Shown here one piece after another: positions 1 to 7,054 of a stretch of DNA of 18,012 bases. The stretch spans positions 1 through 18,012 of the forward strand of contig CAZOLJ010000091.1 of the NCBI GenBank assembly GCA_964580575.1. The letters run 5' to 3'. Positions within the stretch are counted from its first letter, which is position 1, and every line of letters starts with the position of its first letter. A model generated the notes under the pieces. That model ran no database searches and had not been told where the DNA came from. It was given only the letters and a program-made list of their open reading frames with translations. Made by a program: the position numbers and the translations under genes. Source of the stretch: CAVPDE01 sp964580575. Lineage in GTDB: Bacteria; Desulfobacterota; DSM-4660; Desulfatiglandales; HGW-15.

Positions 1-67
1 CTTCCCCGGTGACTTCCCCGGTGACTTCCCCGGTGACTTCCCCGGTGACTTCCCCGGTGACTTCCCC
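1..67. repeat. 12-bp in-frame minisatellite encoding (TGEV)n
   Basis: The unit CTTCCCCGGTGA repeats five times without error (1-60) and is followed by a partial copy (61-67). The window starts at a unit boundary, so the array may continue to the left. On the minus strand it encodes V-T-G-E, in frame with the DUF4062/GHKL gene. Because the unit is 12 bp, gain or loss of copies changes linker length by four residues without a frameshift. Similar TGEV or TGQV tracts are known as linkers in RecG-C-like regulators. Confidence 0.93.
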
Positions 68-1297
68 TCCAACGGCTTCAAAGGCCCTGCCCGGTTTACG
101 CCGGAGGGTGATGACAAAGCCATCAGTCAGGGTGAACTCGGGCTCGGGGAGACCGGCGTTGCGGCAGCGCGTGATCATGTCGCCGGTCCCGGTGCCCATG
201 CGTTCGATGTATTTCGTCAGATAAAGCGGCTCCGCCAAGAGGGGGTTCCCCGGGACAGAACCGTGAGGATGCCTCAGTTTCTCTAGCGTGAGCGAGGGCG
301 GCAAGGTGCCGGGGTTCCATACTTCAAGCCGGTTTGCAAACAGCATCACCTGCACGCTCCCGTTGCTGGTGTAGTCGCGGTGCGTAACGGCGTTGACGAT
401 GGCTTCCCGGACCACTTCCGGGGGCATCTCATACTCCACCGGGGCCTGCGTACTGTGTTCCCGCGTGCCGACCGCGAGGTTGATTTTGGACAAAACAAAA
501 TCAACCGCATGGTCCACCAGATCGAAGACCGTACCCTTATATACCTGGTAGAATGGAATCGGCTTGCGAACCTCGGAGCCATGAAAATGGGCGCACTTAA
601 CCTCGGATGAAATCAGGAAACGCTGCGGTGCGGAACCGAAGAGGAGGATGGCCGCATGGGTGGGCTGTCCTTTCCGAAGAAGGTTCAGATGCTCCAGAAC
701 TTCCTCCGCCTTGGTGTCGTCCGAGAGGGGGAATCCACGGGAGCGCCGAGCGATCCCCACGAAACGCTGGATTTTGTCGGCGGATAGATCCTGCATCGTG
801 GCATCCTGACAGGCGGCGGCATCAAAAGGACCGAACCGCAGCAACTCCTTCGCCGCCAGATAATCCACCAGGCTGGCATAAACGGCGGGGATCAACTCGG
901 CGAAGCTGGCGAAACGACGCCGAATCAACTGCGTCCCCGCTGTAGCGATCAGCGCCCGCATCTTAGGGTGGCGGGATGAATCGTCAACCCCCTTGACGAA
1001 AACAAGGCGTGGCTTACCAAGCATTGTGGCCTCGTTGAATTCCCGATGCGTCGGAGAACGTCCGTCGGTATCTTCCCACCCGTACTGGTCACCCAGAAGG
1101 GCCAGATAGAGGTCACAGTGACGAACCTCCTCGATATAGATGGCGTCGGTGCGGCGGTCCCTCGCGGGGATGTCTTCAAACAGAAACACATCAAAGAAAC
1201 GGCTCAGCAGGGCGTCGCCTTGGATGTAGGTCTTCAGCGCCTGCCGCTCCTCAGCAAACTCCTTCTGCACGCTGCTGATGAATATGCGCTGTTTCAT
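1..1297 (-). CDS. DUF4062 (TIR-like) + GHKL-type ATPase fusion protein, partial at the left window edge
   Basis: The frame is open from an ATG at 1297 to the window edge: 432 codons with no stop, read by hand. Residues 1-115 match the DUF4062 pattern: a KQRIFISSV first strand, then CDLYLALLGDQYGWED, and a Glu-rich helix start SPTHREFNEA. This fold resembles TIR domains. Residues 165-400 match the core of the family annotated 'ATP-dependent DNA helicase RecG C-terminal / HATPase_c_4'. They show an N-box REAIVNAVTHRDY (E298, N302, D308), a VWNPGTLP box near 327, a YIERMGTGTGDM glycine box near 363, and a closing PEFTLTDGFVITLRR. The usual N-terminal AlbA_2/Schlafen domain is replaced by DUF4062. 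Residues 411-432 are a V-T-G-E repeat, normally a linker to a C-terminal winged helix that would lie off the window. The gene follows hsdM in the same direction with a 40-bp gap, preceded by GGAG four bases before the ATG. A regulatory or defence role beside the restriction system is inferred. Confidence 0.85.
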   Translation of the reverse strand, partial: MKQRIFISSVQKEFAEERQALKTYIQGDALLSRFFDVFLFEDIPARDRRTDAIYIEEVRHCDLYLALLGDQYGWEDTDGRSPTHREFNEATMLGKPRLVFVKGVDDSSRHPKMRALIATAGTQLIRRRFASFAELIPAVYASLVDYLAAKELLRFGPFDAAACQDATMQDLSADKIQRFVGIARRSRGFPLSDDTKAEEVLEHLNLLRKGQPTHAAILLFGSAPQRFLISSEVKCAHFHGSEVRKPIPFYQVYKGTVFDLVDHAVDFVLSKINLAVGTREHSTQAPVEYEMPPEVVREAIVNAVTHRDYTSNGSVQVMLFANRLEVWNPGTLPPSLTLEKLRHPHGSVPGNPLLAEPLYLTKYIERMGTGTGDMITRCRNAGLPEPEFTLTDGFVITLRRKPGRAFEAVGGEVTGEVTGEVTGEVTGEVTGE

Positions 1298-1341
1298 TCC
1301 ACTCCGCGTCTCCCCGACTCCGCGCGAACCTCCGTCTTCAT
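1294..1341 (-). CDS. Possible 15-codon bridging mini-ORF between hsdM and the DUF4062 gene
   Basis: An ATG at 1341 overlaps the hsdM stop in an ATGA arrangement. It opens 15 codons rich in Arg and Glu (MKTEVRAESGRRGVE). Its TGA overlaps the DUF4062-gene start codon in a second ATGA. It is in a different frame from the next gene. It could pass ribosomes from hsdM to the next start, or the two overlaps may be chance. No protein function is claimed. Confidence 0.3.
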   Translation of the reverse strand: MKTEVRAESGRRGVE

Positions 1342-2894
1342 GCCATGATCCTCCCAAGCACGGCTTTCAGCGCCTTGTCCGTCTCCTTCGCATCTTCTTC
1401 CAGGGCATCCAACTCCTCCACAATCTCTGCAATCGGCCGATATCCGTCCGCGTCGCCGGTGTGGATGTAGCGGCTGGGCGAAATATTGAAATCGTTCTTG
1501 GCAATTTCCTCGTGGCTAACGATGCGCGAGTATTTCTCCACTTCCTTCCACGCGATCAAGGTTTCGGCGATCCGGCGGATGGATTCATCGGGGATGTAGT
1601 TCTTTGGGTCGCCCTTGCTGAACTCGCGGCTGGCGTTGAGCAAGAAAAGCTTTTCCTTTCGCTCCTTAGCCTTGGATCGGTTCAGCACGAGGATGATGCC
1701 GGGGGCGGTGGTATTGTAGAAGAGGTTTTCAGGCAGGTAGATGACGCCCTCGATGAGGTCCTGCTCCACGAACCAGCGGCGCACGTCTTTTTCCTTGTTG
1801 GTGTTGGCGTTGCCTGAGCCGCGCGAGGCTGCGCCGGTGTCGAGCACCACGGCGGCGCGACCCTCCGGCTTGAGGCTGGCAAGGATGTGCTGAACCCAGC
1901 CCCAGTCGGCTTTGCCGCCGGGGAAGCCCGCACCCTTGGGAAAGCGGTCAAGTTCGTCAGCGTCGTAGTCCTTTTCCTTGAACTCGGTCTGGTTCCACAT
2001 GGGGTTGGCTACGACGCGGTCAAAGGTCTGGAGTCGGTTGCCCTGGCGGAACTTCGGCTTGCGGAAGGTGTCGCCGATCTGGATCTCGCCCTCCATATCG
2101 TGGATGATCATATTCATGTTTGCCATGGCCCAGGTGCCGGGCTCGTTCTCCTGTCCGTAGAGCTTGATTGGGGCGCCGTTCTTCTTCCCGGCCACTCGCA
2201 GCTTTTCGTCGTGGATGAGGCGGCACTTTATGAGCAAGCCGGCGGAGCCGCAACAGGGATCATAAATGTCCATTCCGGGCGCGGGGTCGATGATGCGGGC
2301 CATAATGAAACCGACCTCCGCCGGTGTGTAAAACTCGCCTGCGCTCTGGCCGCTGCTCTCGGCAAACTTGCGGATGAGGTATTCATAGCTTCGCCCGATG
2401 ATGTCCGGCTCCACGTCGGCAAGGCCCAGGCGCTTGGCGCTGATCGCCTCGATGAGGTTGCTCAGGCGGGCGTCATCAATATCGCGCTGGCCGTGGGTGG
2501 TGGCGTTGAAATCAATGCGGTCAATGATGCCTTTGAGCAGCGGGTTGGCGTCGGCGATGGCTCGGAGGTGGGTCGTGAGCTGCTCGCCTATCTTGTCCGA
2601 TAGGGTTCGGATGATGGACCAGACGTCGCCGTCGGGCTTCTTAGGCTCCAGCGGGAGAAAGAAGCGGACGAGTTTCTTGTCGTGCTTGACCAGCTTGAAC
2701 GCCTTGGCCCGCGAGCCGACTTCCTGGGCGATTCGGTTGATCTCATCATCGAACACGTCACACAGGCGCTTGGTGAAGATGAGCGGGAGGATGAACTCCT
2801 TGTATTTCGGCGCGTCCTTGGCGCCGCGGATAGAGCAGGCGGCATCCCAGATCCAGGATTCGAGCGATTTGCCGTTCGGATTATTCGTGGCCAT
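1338..2894 (-). CDS. hsdM: Type I restriction-modification system, DNA methyltransferase (M) subunit
   Basis: The 518-residue protein is a SAM-dependent N6-adenine methyltransferase. It normally works with HsdS, which reads the target, and also forms the core of the HsdR2M2S2 restriction complex. The N-terminal HsdM_N helical domain spans about residues 9-145. The catalytic domain follows: GEFYTP at about 186, the SAM-binding motif DPCCGSAGL at 212-220, and the catalytic motif NPMW at 297-300. NPMW is a variant of the usual NPPF/Y/W, and its third residue is unusual. Length is normal for the family. ATG 2894 was chosen because AAGGA lies about eleven bases upstream. The next gene in the unit is the DUF4062/GHKL gene. 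hsdS and hsdR are not seen and may lie beyond the left edge. Confidence 0.95.
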   Translation of the reverse strand: MATNNPNGKSLESWIWDAACSIRGAKDAPKYKEFILPLIFTKRLCDVFDDEINRIAQEVGSRAKAFKLVKHDKKLVRFFLPLEPKKPDGDVWSIIRTLSDKIGEQLTTHLRAIADANPLLKGIIDRIDFNATTHGQRDIDDARLSNLIEAISAKRLGLADVEPDIIGRSYEYLIRKFAESSGQSAGEFYTPAEVGFIMARIIDPAPGMDIYDPCCGSAGLLIKCRLIHDEKLRVAGKKNGAPIKLYGQENEPGTWAMANMNMIIHDMEGEIQIGDTFRKPKFRQGNRLQTFDRVVANPMWNQTEFKEKDYDADELDRFPKGAGFPGGKADWGWVQHILASLKPEGRAAVVLDTGAASRGSGNANTNKEKDVRRWFVEQDLIEGVIYLPENLFYNTTAPGIILVLNRSKAKERKEKLFLLNASREFSKGDPKNYIPDESIRRIAETLIAWKEVEKYSRIVSHEEIAKNDFNISPSRYIHTGDADGYRPIAEIVEELDALEEDAKETDKALKAVLGRIMA

Positions 2895-2931
2895 CGTGCG
2901 ATCAGTCCTTCAGTTTTCGTATGCGTATGAC

Positions 2932-2964
2932 AAAAAAGCAGCCGCGCAGTTTATTGCGCGGGCT
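2932..2964 (-). terminator. Hairpin followed by U6 on the minus strand, upstream of hsdM
   Basis: Read leftward, arms AGCC(C)GCGCA and TGCGCGGCT (2964-2955 and 2948-2940) pair over nine base pairs with one bulge and a six-base loop. Two bases later there is a run of six T (2937-2932). This has the form of an intrinsic terminator. It lies 38 bp before the hsdM start and right at the start point predicted from the TATAAT box. It may therefore be a leader attenuator or a 5' stabilising stem, or it may end some transcript arriving from the right. Confidence 0.5.
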
Positions 2965-2971
2965 GGAGAGC

Positions 2972-3001
2972 ATTATATGTTTCAGGTCCATTGTTTGGAA
3001 A
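2972..3001 (-). promoter_or_regulatory. Candidate sigma70-type promoter for hsdM
   Basis: On the minus strand a perfect TATAAT (2977-2972) is preceded, after 18 bp, by TTTCCA (3001-2996), a 4/6 match to TTGACA. The predicted start is near 2965, about 70 bp before the hsdM ATG. The -35 overlaps a palindrome, which suggests control, but no binding protein is identified. Confidence 0.45.
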
Positions 3002-3009
3002 TATTTCCA
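2996..3009. promoter_or_regulatory. 14-bp perfect palindrome, possible operator
   Basis: TGGAAATATTTCCA is perfectly self-complementary and covers the candidate -35 region of the hsdM promoter. Its position suits a repressor or controller site. No known site consensus is recognised. An AT-rich palindrome of this length is expected occasionally by chance. Confidence 0.35.
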
Positions 3010-3136
3010 TTTGTTGCGGCGCTATGATGGGAAGGTTGAAAGAACTCCTGATGATTCTCTTCTTTGCTTTTATAGCGACTTAACGTGTCGAAATCAAGCC
3101 AAATTTCCAGATTAGCCTTGGGTTCGTCAATCAGCA

Positions 3137-3180
3137 AAATCCCCTTCAACCCCCTCTTTACCAAAGGGGGAAGCACAGGA
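3137..3180. repeat. Dispersed C/G-rich palindromic repeat, copy 1 (CCCCTCTTTACCAAAGGGGG type)
   Basis: The arms CCCC-T-CTTT (3151-3159) and AAAGGGGG (3163-3170) pair with one bulged T and a three-base loop. Flanking C-rich text resembles a short intergenic repeat that I recall as frequent in Desulfobacterota genomes. It has the same C-arm/G-arm design as the copies near 12270, 13380 and 17180 but is a different subtype. Confidence 0.6.
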
Positions 3181-3339
3181 AGCCTCATAGATAATCCTTT
3201 TCATCTGTGCTATGTAACGGGGGCACAGCTTCTTGCGTCTCACCGGCCCCTGAATCTGAGACTGTTTCATCAGCGCGGATCGATTTTGCCTTCGGCAGTC
3301 AGCCGCGCTTCTATATCCTTTGGCGAGGGAGGGTAGAGG

Positions 3340-4575
3340 GTGGAGAATCAGCGATCCTTTCACTGGGCCTGGGTCATTCTGGCAACCGTCTTTGTCAATC
3401 TGTTCATCAGTTACTCTGTCCGCATCGGCTACGGCGTGGTCTTACCGGAGATGATCAGCAACCTGGGATTCACCCGAACGGACACCGCCTCCATATACAA
3501 CTCCTACCTCTTTGCCTACATTGCGATCACTCCCTTCAGCGGCTACCTCACTGACAGACTGGGCGCCCGGTGGGTCATCACCGCCTGCGCCCTGATTCTC
3601 GGGATCGGGGTCATTCTCATGGGCACCATCCAGGAGCTTTGGACCGCCTGCCTCTTCTATGCGGTTGTGGGCGTTGGAGCCACGGGCATGTGGACCCCTG
3701 TGCTCACTGTGGTTCAACGATGGTTCACCCCCAAAAAACGAGGCCTTGCTCTCGGCATCATCTCCACTGGGTACGGGCTTGGTTTTGCAGCCATGGGGGC
3801 TGCCTTCCCGTGGATCGTTCACAACTACACCTGGCGGCATGCCTGGTACTTCTTGGGAGCCGGCGCTCTGGCCATGGTTTTAGGGAATGCCCTCTTGCTT
3901 AAGAGCGATCCTGAAAGCTCCGGCTATCGCCCCTGGGGTGAAAAGGAGGACGCTTCAGCCTCTGCTCCTGCAGATCATGCATCACCTGCTACGATTTCTG
4001 TATCCGCGGTCTTTAGAAACCGGAACTTCTGGATCATCGGATTCTCTTATTTTGCCGTCGCCTACAGCCTCTATGGCGTCACCACGTTCATGGTGGACTA
4101 CGCCAAAACCCAGCTGGGCATTCCGATTGAGAAGGCCAGTCTGCTTGCCACCATCCATGGCTCCGCCCAGGTGATTGGCGTTCTCAGTCTCTTGCCGCTC
4201 TCTGATTACCTGGGGCGCAAGAAAACCATTGTCATCATGAACACTCTTATTGCTGCGTCGCTCTTTGGGATTGTGCTTTCAGGCCATTCCTGGGGCATGC
4301 TTTGTTTCCTGGTCGGTTTTTTTGCCCTTTTCTACGGCCCCGCCTTCCCTATCTATGGCGCCTGCGCAGGAGACTACTTCCCCAGGAGCGTCATCGGAAC
4401 AGTGATCGGCGCATGGACGCCCTTTTACGGGATTGGGGCCATCATGTCCCACTGGGTGACCGGCCTTCTCAGGGACTCCACCGGGCACTATGATTTGGCC
4501 TTCTTGACCAATGCCGTGATGGCCCTTGCCGGTTTGGTGCTCATCCTGTTCGTTCGAAAAAACCCTCCTGATTGA
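3340..4575 (+). CDS. Major facilitator superfamily transporter (monocarboxylate/OFA-like)
   Basis: The 411-residue protein has about twelve hydrophobic segments in two halves, with a hydrophilic central loop near residues 190-225. The MFS loop motif is visible after TM2 (GYLTDRLGAR, near 67) and its relic in the second half (DYLGRKK, near 288). The GMWTPVLTVVQRWF stretch resembles the OFA/monocarboxylate-porter group. Import or export of a small organic acid across the inner membrane is therefore plausible but not proven. The start is GTG 3340, preceded by a GGGAGG-type ribosome site. The gene lies 154 bp upstream of the nfn operon, which has its own promoter, so they are probably separate units. 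Confidence 0.88.
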   Translation: MENQRSFHWAWVILATVFVNLFISYSVRIGYGVVLPEMISNLGFTRTDTASIYNSYLFAYIAITPFSGYLTDRLGARWVITACALILGIGVILMGTIQELWTACLFYAVVGVGATGMWTPVLTVVQRWFTPKKRGLALGIISTGYGLGFAAMGAAFPWIVHNYTWRHAWYFLGAGALAMVLGNALLLKSDPESSGYRPWGEKEDASASAPADHASPATISVSAVFRNRNFWIIGFSYFAVAYSLYGVTTFMVDYAKTQLGIPIEKASLLATIHGSAQVIGVLSLLPLSDYLGRKKTIVIMNTLIAASLFGIVLSGHSWGMLCFLVGFFALFYGPAFPIYGACAGDYFPRSVIGTVIGAWTPFYGIGAIMSHWVTGLLRDSTGHYDLAFLTNAVMALAGLVLILFVRKNPPD

Positions 4576-4661
4576 ACAGAGACAACCCGCAACACGGTGT
4601 CGCCCACATCATCAAACCGGCTTCTGGGTCTGGAGAACAGTGGCTTTTCCGATGTTTTTTT

Positions 4662-4690
4662 TTGACAGGCTAGGCCGCTTGTGCTATAAA
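4662..4690 (+). promoter_or_regulatory. Near-consensus sigma70 promoter of the nfn/sud operon
   Basis: TTGACA (4662-4667) and TATAAA (4685-4690) are separated by exactly 17 bp. The predicted start is near 4697, giving a leader of about 33 bases that ends in GGGAGGG, six bases before the ATG at 4730. This is the strongest promoter-like match in the window and suggests high basal expression. Confidence 0.8.
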
Positions 4691-4729
4691 TCTAAAATTT
4701 GTGCAATTGAAAAACTTGGGAGGGTTGTC

Positions 4730-5566
4730 ATGTTCGAGATTTTGCGCCGCGAAGAAATGGCCAATGGTACGGTCGTTTTGAACGAAATCAGTGCCCCCAA
4801 AATCGCTGCCAAGGCGAAACCGGGGCAATTCGTCATCCTCAAAGCCAATGAGACGGGGGAGAGGATCCCCCTGACCATGGCGGATACAGATCCCAAGAAA
4901 GGGACCGTGACCATCATCTACCAGGTGGTCGGCAAATCAACCGCTCTGTTCAAGTCCCTTCACGTGGGGGAACGCTTCCAGGATGTCATCGGACCTCTGG
5001 GCCAGCCCACGCACTTGGAAAAGCTGGGCACGGTGGCCTGTGTGGGCGGCGGCACAGGCGTTGCGGTGATGCATCCCATCACGCGCGGCCTGAAACAAGT
5101 GGGCAATCACGTCATCGCTATCATCGGAGCTCGCACCAAGGACCTCCTCATCATGGAAGATAAAATGAGGGCCGCTTCCCACGAACTCCATGTGTGCACG
5201 GATGACGGCTCTTACGGGCATCACGGCTTTGTCACCGATGTGCTCAAGAAGGTCCTTGAAACAAAGGATGTCAAACTGGTGGTCGGCATCGGACCCGTTC
5301 CCATGATGAAATTCCTCTCCAAACTGACCAAGGAATATGGAGTAAAGACCCTGGTCAGCCTGAATGCGATCATGGTGGACGGCACAGGCATGTGCGGGTG
5401 CTGCCGGGTGAGCGTGGGAGGGAAAACGCAGTTCGCTTGCGTGGACGGCCCGGAATTCGACGGACACACCGTAGATTTCGATGAACTGGCCCAGCGTCTG
5501 GACGCTTACAAGGACCTTGAGAGGCAGGCCTTTGAGCGCTATCTTAATGAGTGTAAGGCTCGCTGA
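4730..5566 (+). CDS. nfnA: NfnA/SudB-type small subunit of ferredoxin:NADP+ oxidoreductase (FAD, [2Fe-2S])
   Basis: The 278-residue protein belongs to the family of the small subunit of NADH-dependent reduced ferredoxin:NADP+ oxidoreductase (Nfn, also called sulfide dehydrogenase SudB). This cytoplasmic enzyme couples ferredoxin, NADH and NADPH by flavin-based electron bifurcation. The N-terminal FAD barrel has PGQFV (31-35) and RIPLT (45-49). The nucleotide-binding part has CVGGGTGVAVMHP (104-116). The C-terminal cluster domain reads DGTGMCGCCR (217-226) with a later Cys at 237. This fits the family's Asp plus three Cys ligand set for [2Fe-2S], with one extra Cys (224). The frame is open upstream to 4526, but ATG 4730 has GGGAGGG six bases before it and lies behind the promoter. 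The large subunit follows after 66 bp. Confidence 0.92.
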   Translation: MFEILRREEMANGTVVLNEISAPKIAAKAKPGQFVILKANETGERIPLTMADTDPKKGTVTIIYQVVGKSTALFKSLHVGERFQDVIGPLGQPTHLEKLGTVACVGGGTGVAVMHPITRGLKQVGNHVIAIIGARTKDLLIMEDKMRAASHELHVCTDDGSYGHHGFVTDVLKKVLETKDVKLVVGIGPVPMMKFLSKLTKEYGVKTLVSLNAIMVDGTGMCGCCRVSVGGKTQFACVDGPEFDGHTVDFDELAQRLDAYKDLERQAFERYLNECKAR

Positions 5567-5632
5567 TCTTCGGTAGCGATTTAATTACCCCCGCAATACC
5601 CGGATCGACGAGCTTGAACAGGGAGGTTAGGC

Positions 5633-7054
5633 ATGGTGGAGAAAACGGAAAAAACAGAGAAAAAAGAAAAGATCCCAAGACAGAAAATGACCGAGCAGCC
5701 TGCCCAGGTTCGACGGCGCAATTTCAACGAGGTGCCCTTGGGGTACGAAGAGGATACGGCCGTCAAGGAAGCCGAACGCTGCCTCCAATGCAAGAACCCG
5801 GGCTGCGTGCAGGGATGTCCGGTGGGAGTCGACATACCGGGATTCATCAGCTGGCTTAAGCAAAGGGAGTTTACCAAGTCCATCCGCCACATCTGGAAGA
5901 GCAACAGCCTTCCTGCGGTGTGTGGCAGGGTCTGCCCCCAAGAGAGTCAGTGCGAAGGGGCCTGCATCCTTGCGAAGAAGGGCGACGCAGTGGCCATCGG
6001 AAACCTAGAACGTTACGTGGCGGATCGCGAGCGCATGACCGGAAAAGGCGATCTCCCGCCCATAGCGGCTCCATCAGGCAAGAAGGTCGCCGTGGTGGGT
6101 TCGGGACCTTCGGGTCTTACGGTTGCCGGTGACCTGATCCAGAAGGGCCATGAGGTGACGATCTTTGAAGCGTTCCACAAACCCGGGGGCGTGCTGGTCT
6201 ACGGCATCCCTGAATTCAGGCTTCCCAAGGAAATCGTTTTCTCAGAGGTGAATTTCCTGGAACGGCTGGGGGCAAAATTGGAATGCAATGCCGTCATAGG
6301 AAAATCCGTCACCTTGGACGAGCTCTTTGCAGAGGGCTATGATGCCATCTACCTGGGGGTCGGTGCCGGTCTTCCTCGGTTCATGAATATCCCGGGTGAA
6401 AATCTGATCGGCATTTATTCCGCCAATGAGTATCTGACCCGATCCAACCTCATGAGGGCTTACAAGTACCCGGAGTACGACACCCCGATCGTCTTCGGCA
6501 AAGACGTGGTGGTCTTTGGCGCAGGCAACGTGGCCATGGATTCCGCCCGGACCGCCATGCGTCTAGGCGCCGACCGGGTTCGGATCGTGTATCGCCGCTC
6601 CCGCGAGGAAATGCCGGCTCGTAGCGCCGAGATCCATCACGCCGAGGAAGAGGGAATTGAGCTACACCTGCTCACTGCTCCCACCCGGTTTCTCGCAGAC
6701 GGCAAGGGCCGTGTGACGGGCGTCGAATGCCTCCAGATGAAGCTGGGCGATCCGGACGCCTCTGGCCGGCGCAGCCCAGTACCCGTCCAGGATTCCAAGT
6801 TCCGCTTGGAGTGCGACCTCGCGGTGATTGCGGTCGGCGCCGGGGCCAATCCCTTGCTGACAACCGTGACCCCAGGCCTGAACCTCACCAAATTCGGTTA
6901 TATCATCGCAGATCCCCAAACAGGCAAAACCAGCAAGAAAGGCGTGTGGGCGGGAGGCGACATTGTGACCGGTTCCGCCACGGTCATTCTCGCGATGGGG
7001 GCGGGTAGGCAGGCTTCCGATTCCATGCACCAGTACCTTACGCTGGGGTGGTAG
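5633..7054 (+). CDS. nfnB: NfnB/SudA-type large subunit of ferredoxin:NADP+ oxidoreductase (GltD-like)
   Basis: The 473-residue protein is a glutamate-synthase-small-subunit-like flavoprotein. In the Nfn complex this subunit carries the bifurcating FAD, two [4Fe-4S] clusters and the NADP(H) site. Two Cys clusters are visible: C50, C53, C58, C62 and C97, C101, C107, C111. An FAD Rossmann motif GSGPSG follows at 156-161. A second dinucleotide site, VVVFGAGNVAMDSART, lies near 295 and is followed by VYRRSREEMPA, as in GltD proteins. The C-terminal WAGGDIVTGSATVILAMGAG is the usual FAD-contacting end. The first twelve residues are a Lys/Glu-rich extension. GGGAGG six bases upstream supports ATG 5633. 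The stop overlaps the convergent orn gene by 17 bp. Homologous GltD-like proteins exist, but the adjacent nfnA decides the call. Confidence 0.93.
   Translation: MVEKTEKTEKKEKIPRQKMTEQPAQVRRRNFNEVPLGYEEDTAVKEAERCLQCKNPGCVQGCPVGVDIPGFISWLKQREFTKSIRHIWKSNSLPAVCGRVCPQESQCEGACILAKKGDAVAIGNLERYVADRERMTGKGDLPPIAAPSGKKVAVVGSGPSGLTVAGDLIQKGHEVTIFEAFHKPGGVLVYGIPEFRLPKEIVFSEVNFLERLGAKLECNAVIGKSVTLDELFAEGYDAIYLGVGAGLPRFMNIPGENLIGIYSANEYLTRSNLMRAYKYPEYDTPIVFGKDVVVFGAGNVAMDSARTAMRLGADRVRIVYRRSREEMPARSAEIHHAEEEGIELHLLTAPTRFLADGKGRVTGVECLQMKLGDPDASGRRSPVPVQDSKFRLECDLAVIAVGAGANPLLTTVTPGLNLTKFGYIIADPQTGKTSKKGVWAGGDIVTGSATVILAMGAGRQASDSMHQYLTLGW

Larger units (their letters stand above)
2895..3339. other. Intergenic region between divergent hsdM and the MFS gene
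   Basis: This 445-bp stretch has no convincing gene. Near hsdM it holds a candidate leftward promoter, a 14-bp palindrome and a hairpin with a T-run (listed separately). Near 3137-3180 it holds a copy of a C/G-rich dispersed palindrome. A 68-codon leftward frame at 2982-3188 starts inside that palindrome and resembles nothing recognised. No clear rightward promoter for the MFS gene was found. Confidence 0.7.

Noticed and set aside
1..67. CRISPR-like array at the left edge
   Set aside because: The units are 12 bp with no spacers and are in frame with a coding region, so this is a coding minisatellite.
9..224. Plus-strand frame with repeated T-S-P-V at the left edge
   Set aside because: It is the complementary reading of the TGEV minisatellite. 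The minus-strand frame has clear domain motifs across 432 codons.
1887..2603. Long plus-strand frame (238 codons) inside hsdM
   Set aside because: It is antisense to the methylase motifs and typical of shadow frames in G+C-rich genes.
2982..3188. 68-codon leftward frame just upstream of the terminator-like hairpin
   Set aside because: Its start lies in a dispersed palindrome, it matches no recognised family, and the predicted hsdM promoter overlaps its end.
4526..4729. Upstream extension of the small Nfn subunit by 68 residues
   Set aside because: The extension spans the MFS gene end and the promoter, and lacks family similarity. ATG 4730 has an ideal ribosome site.
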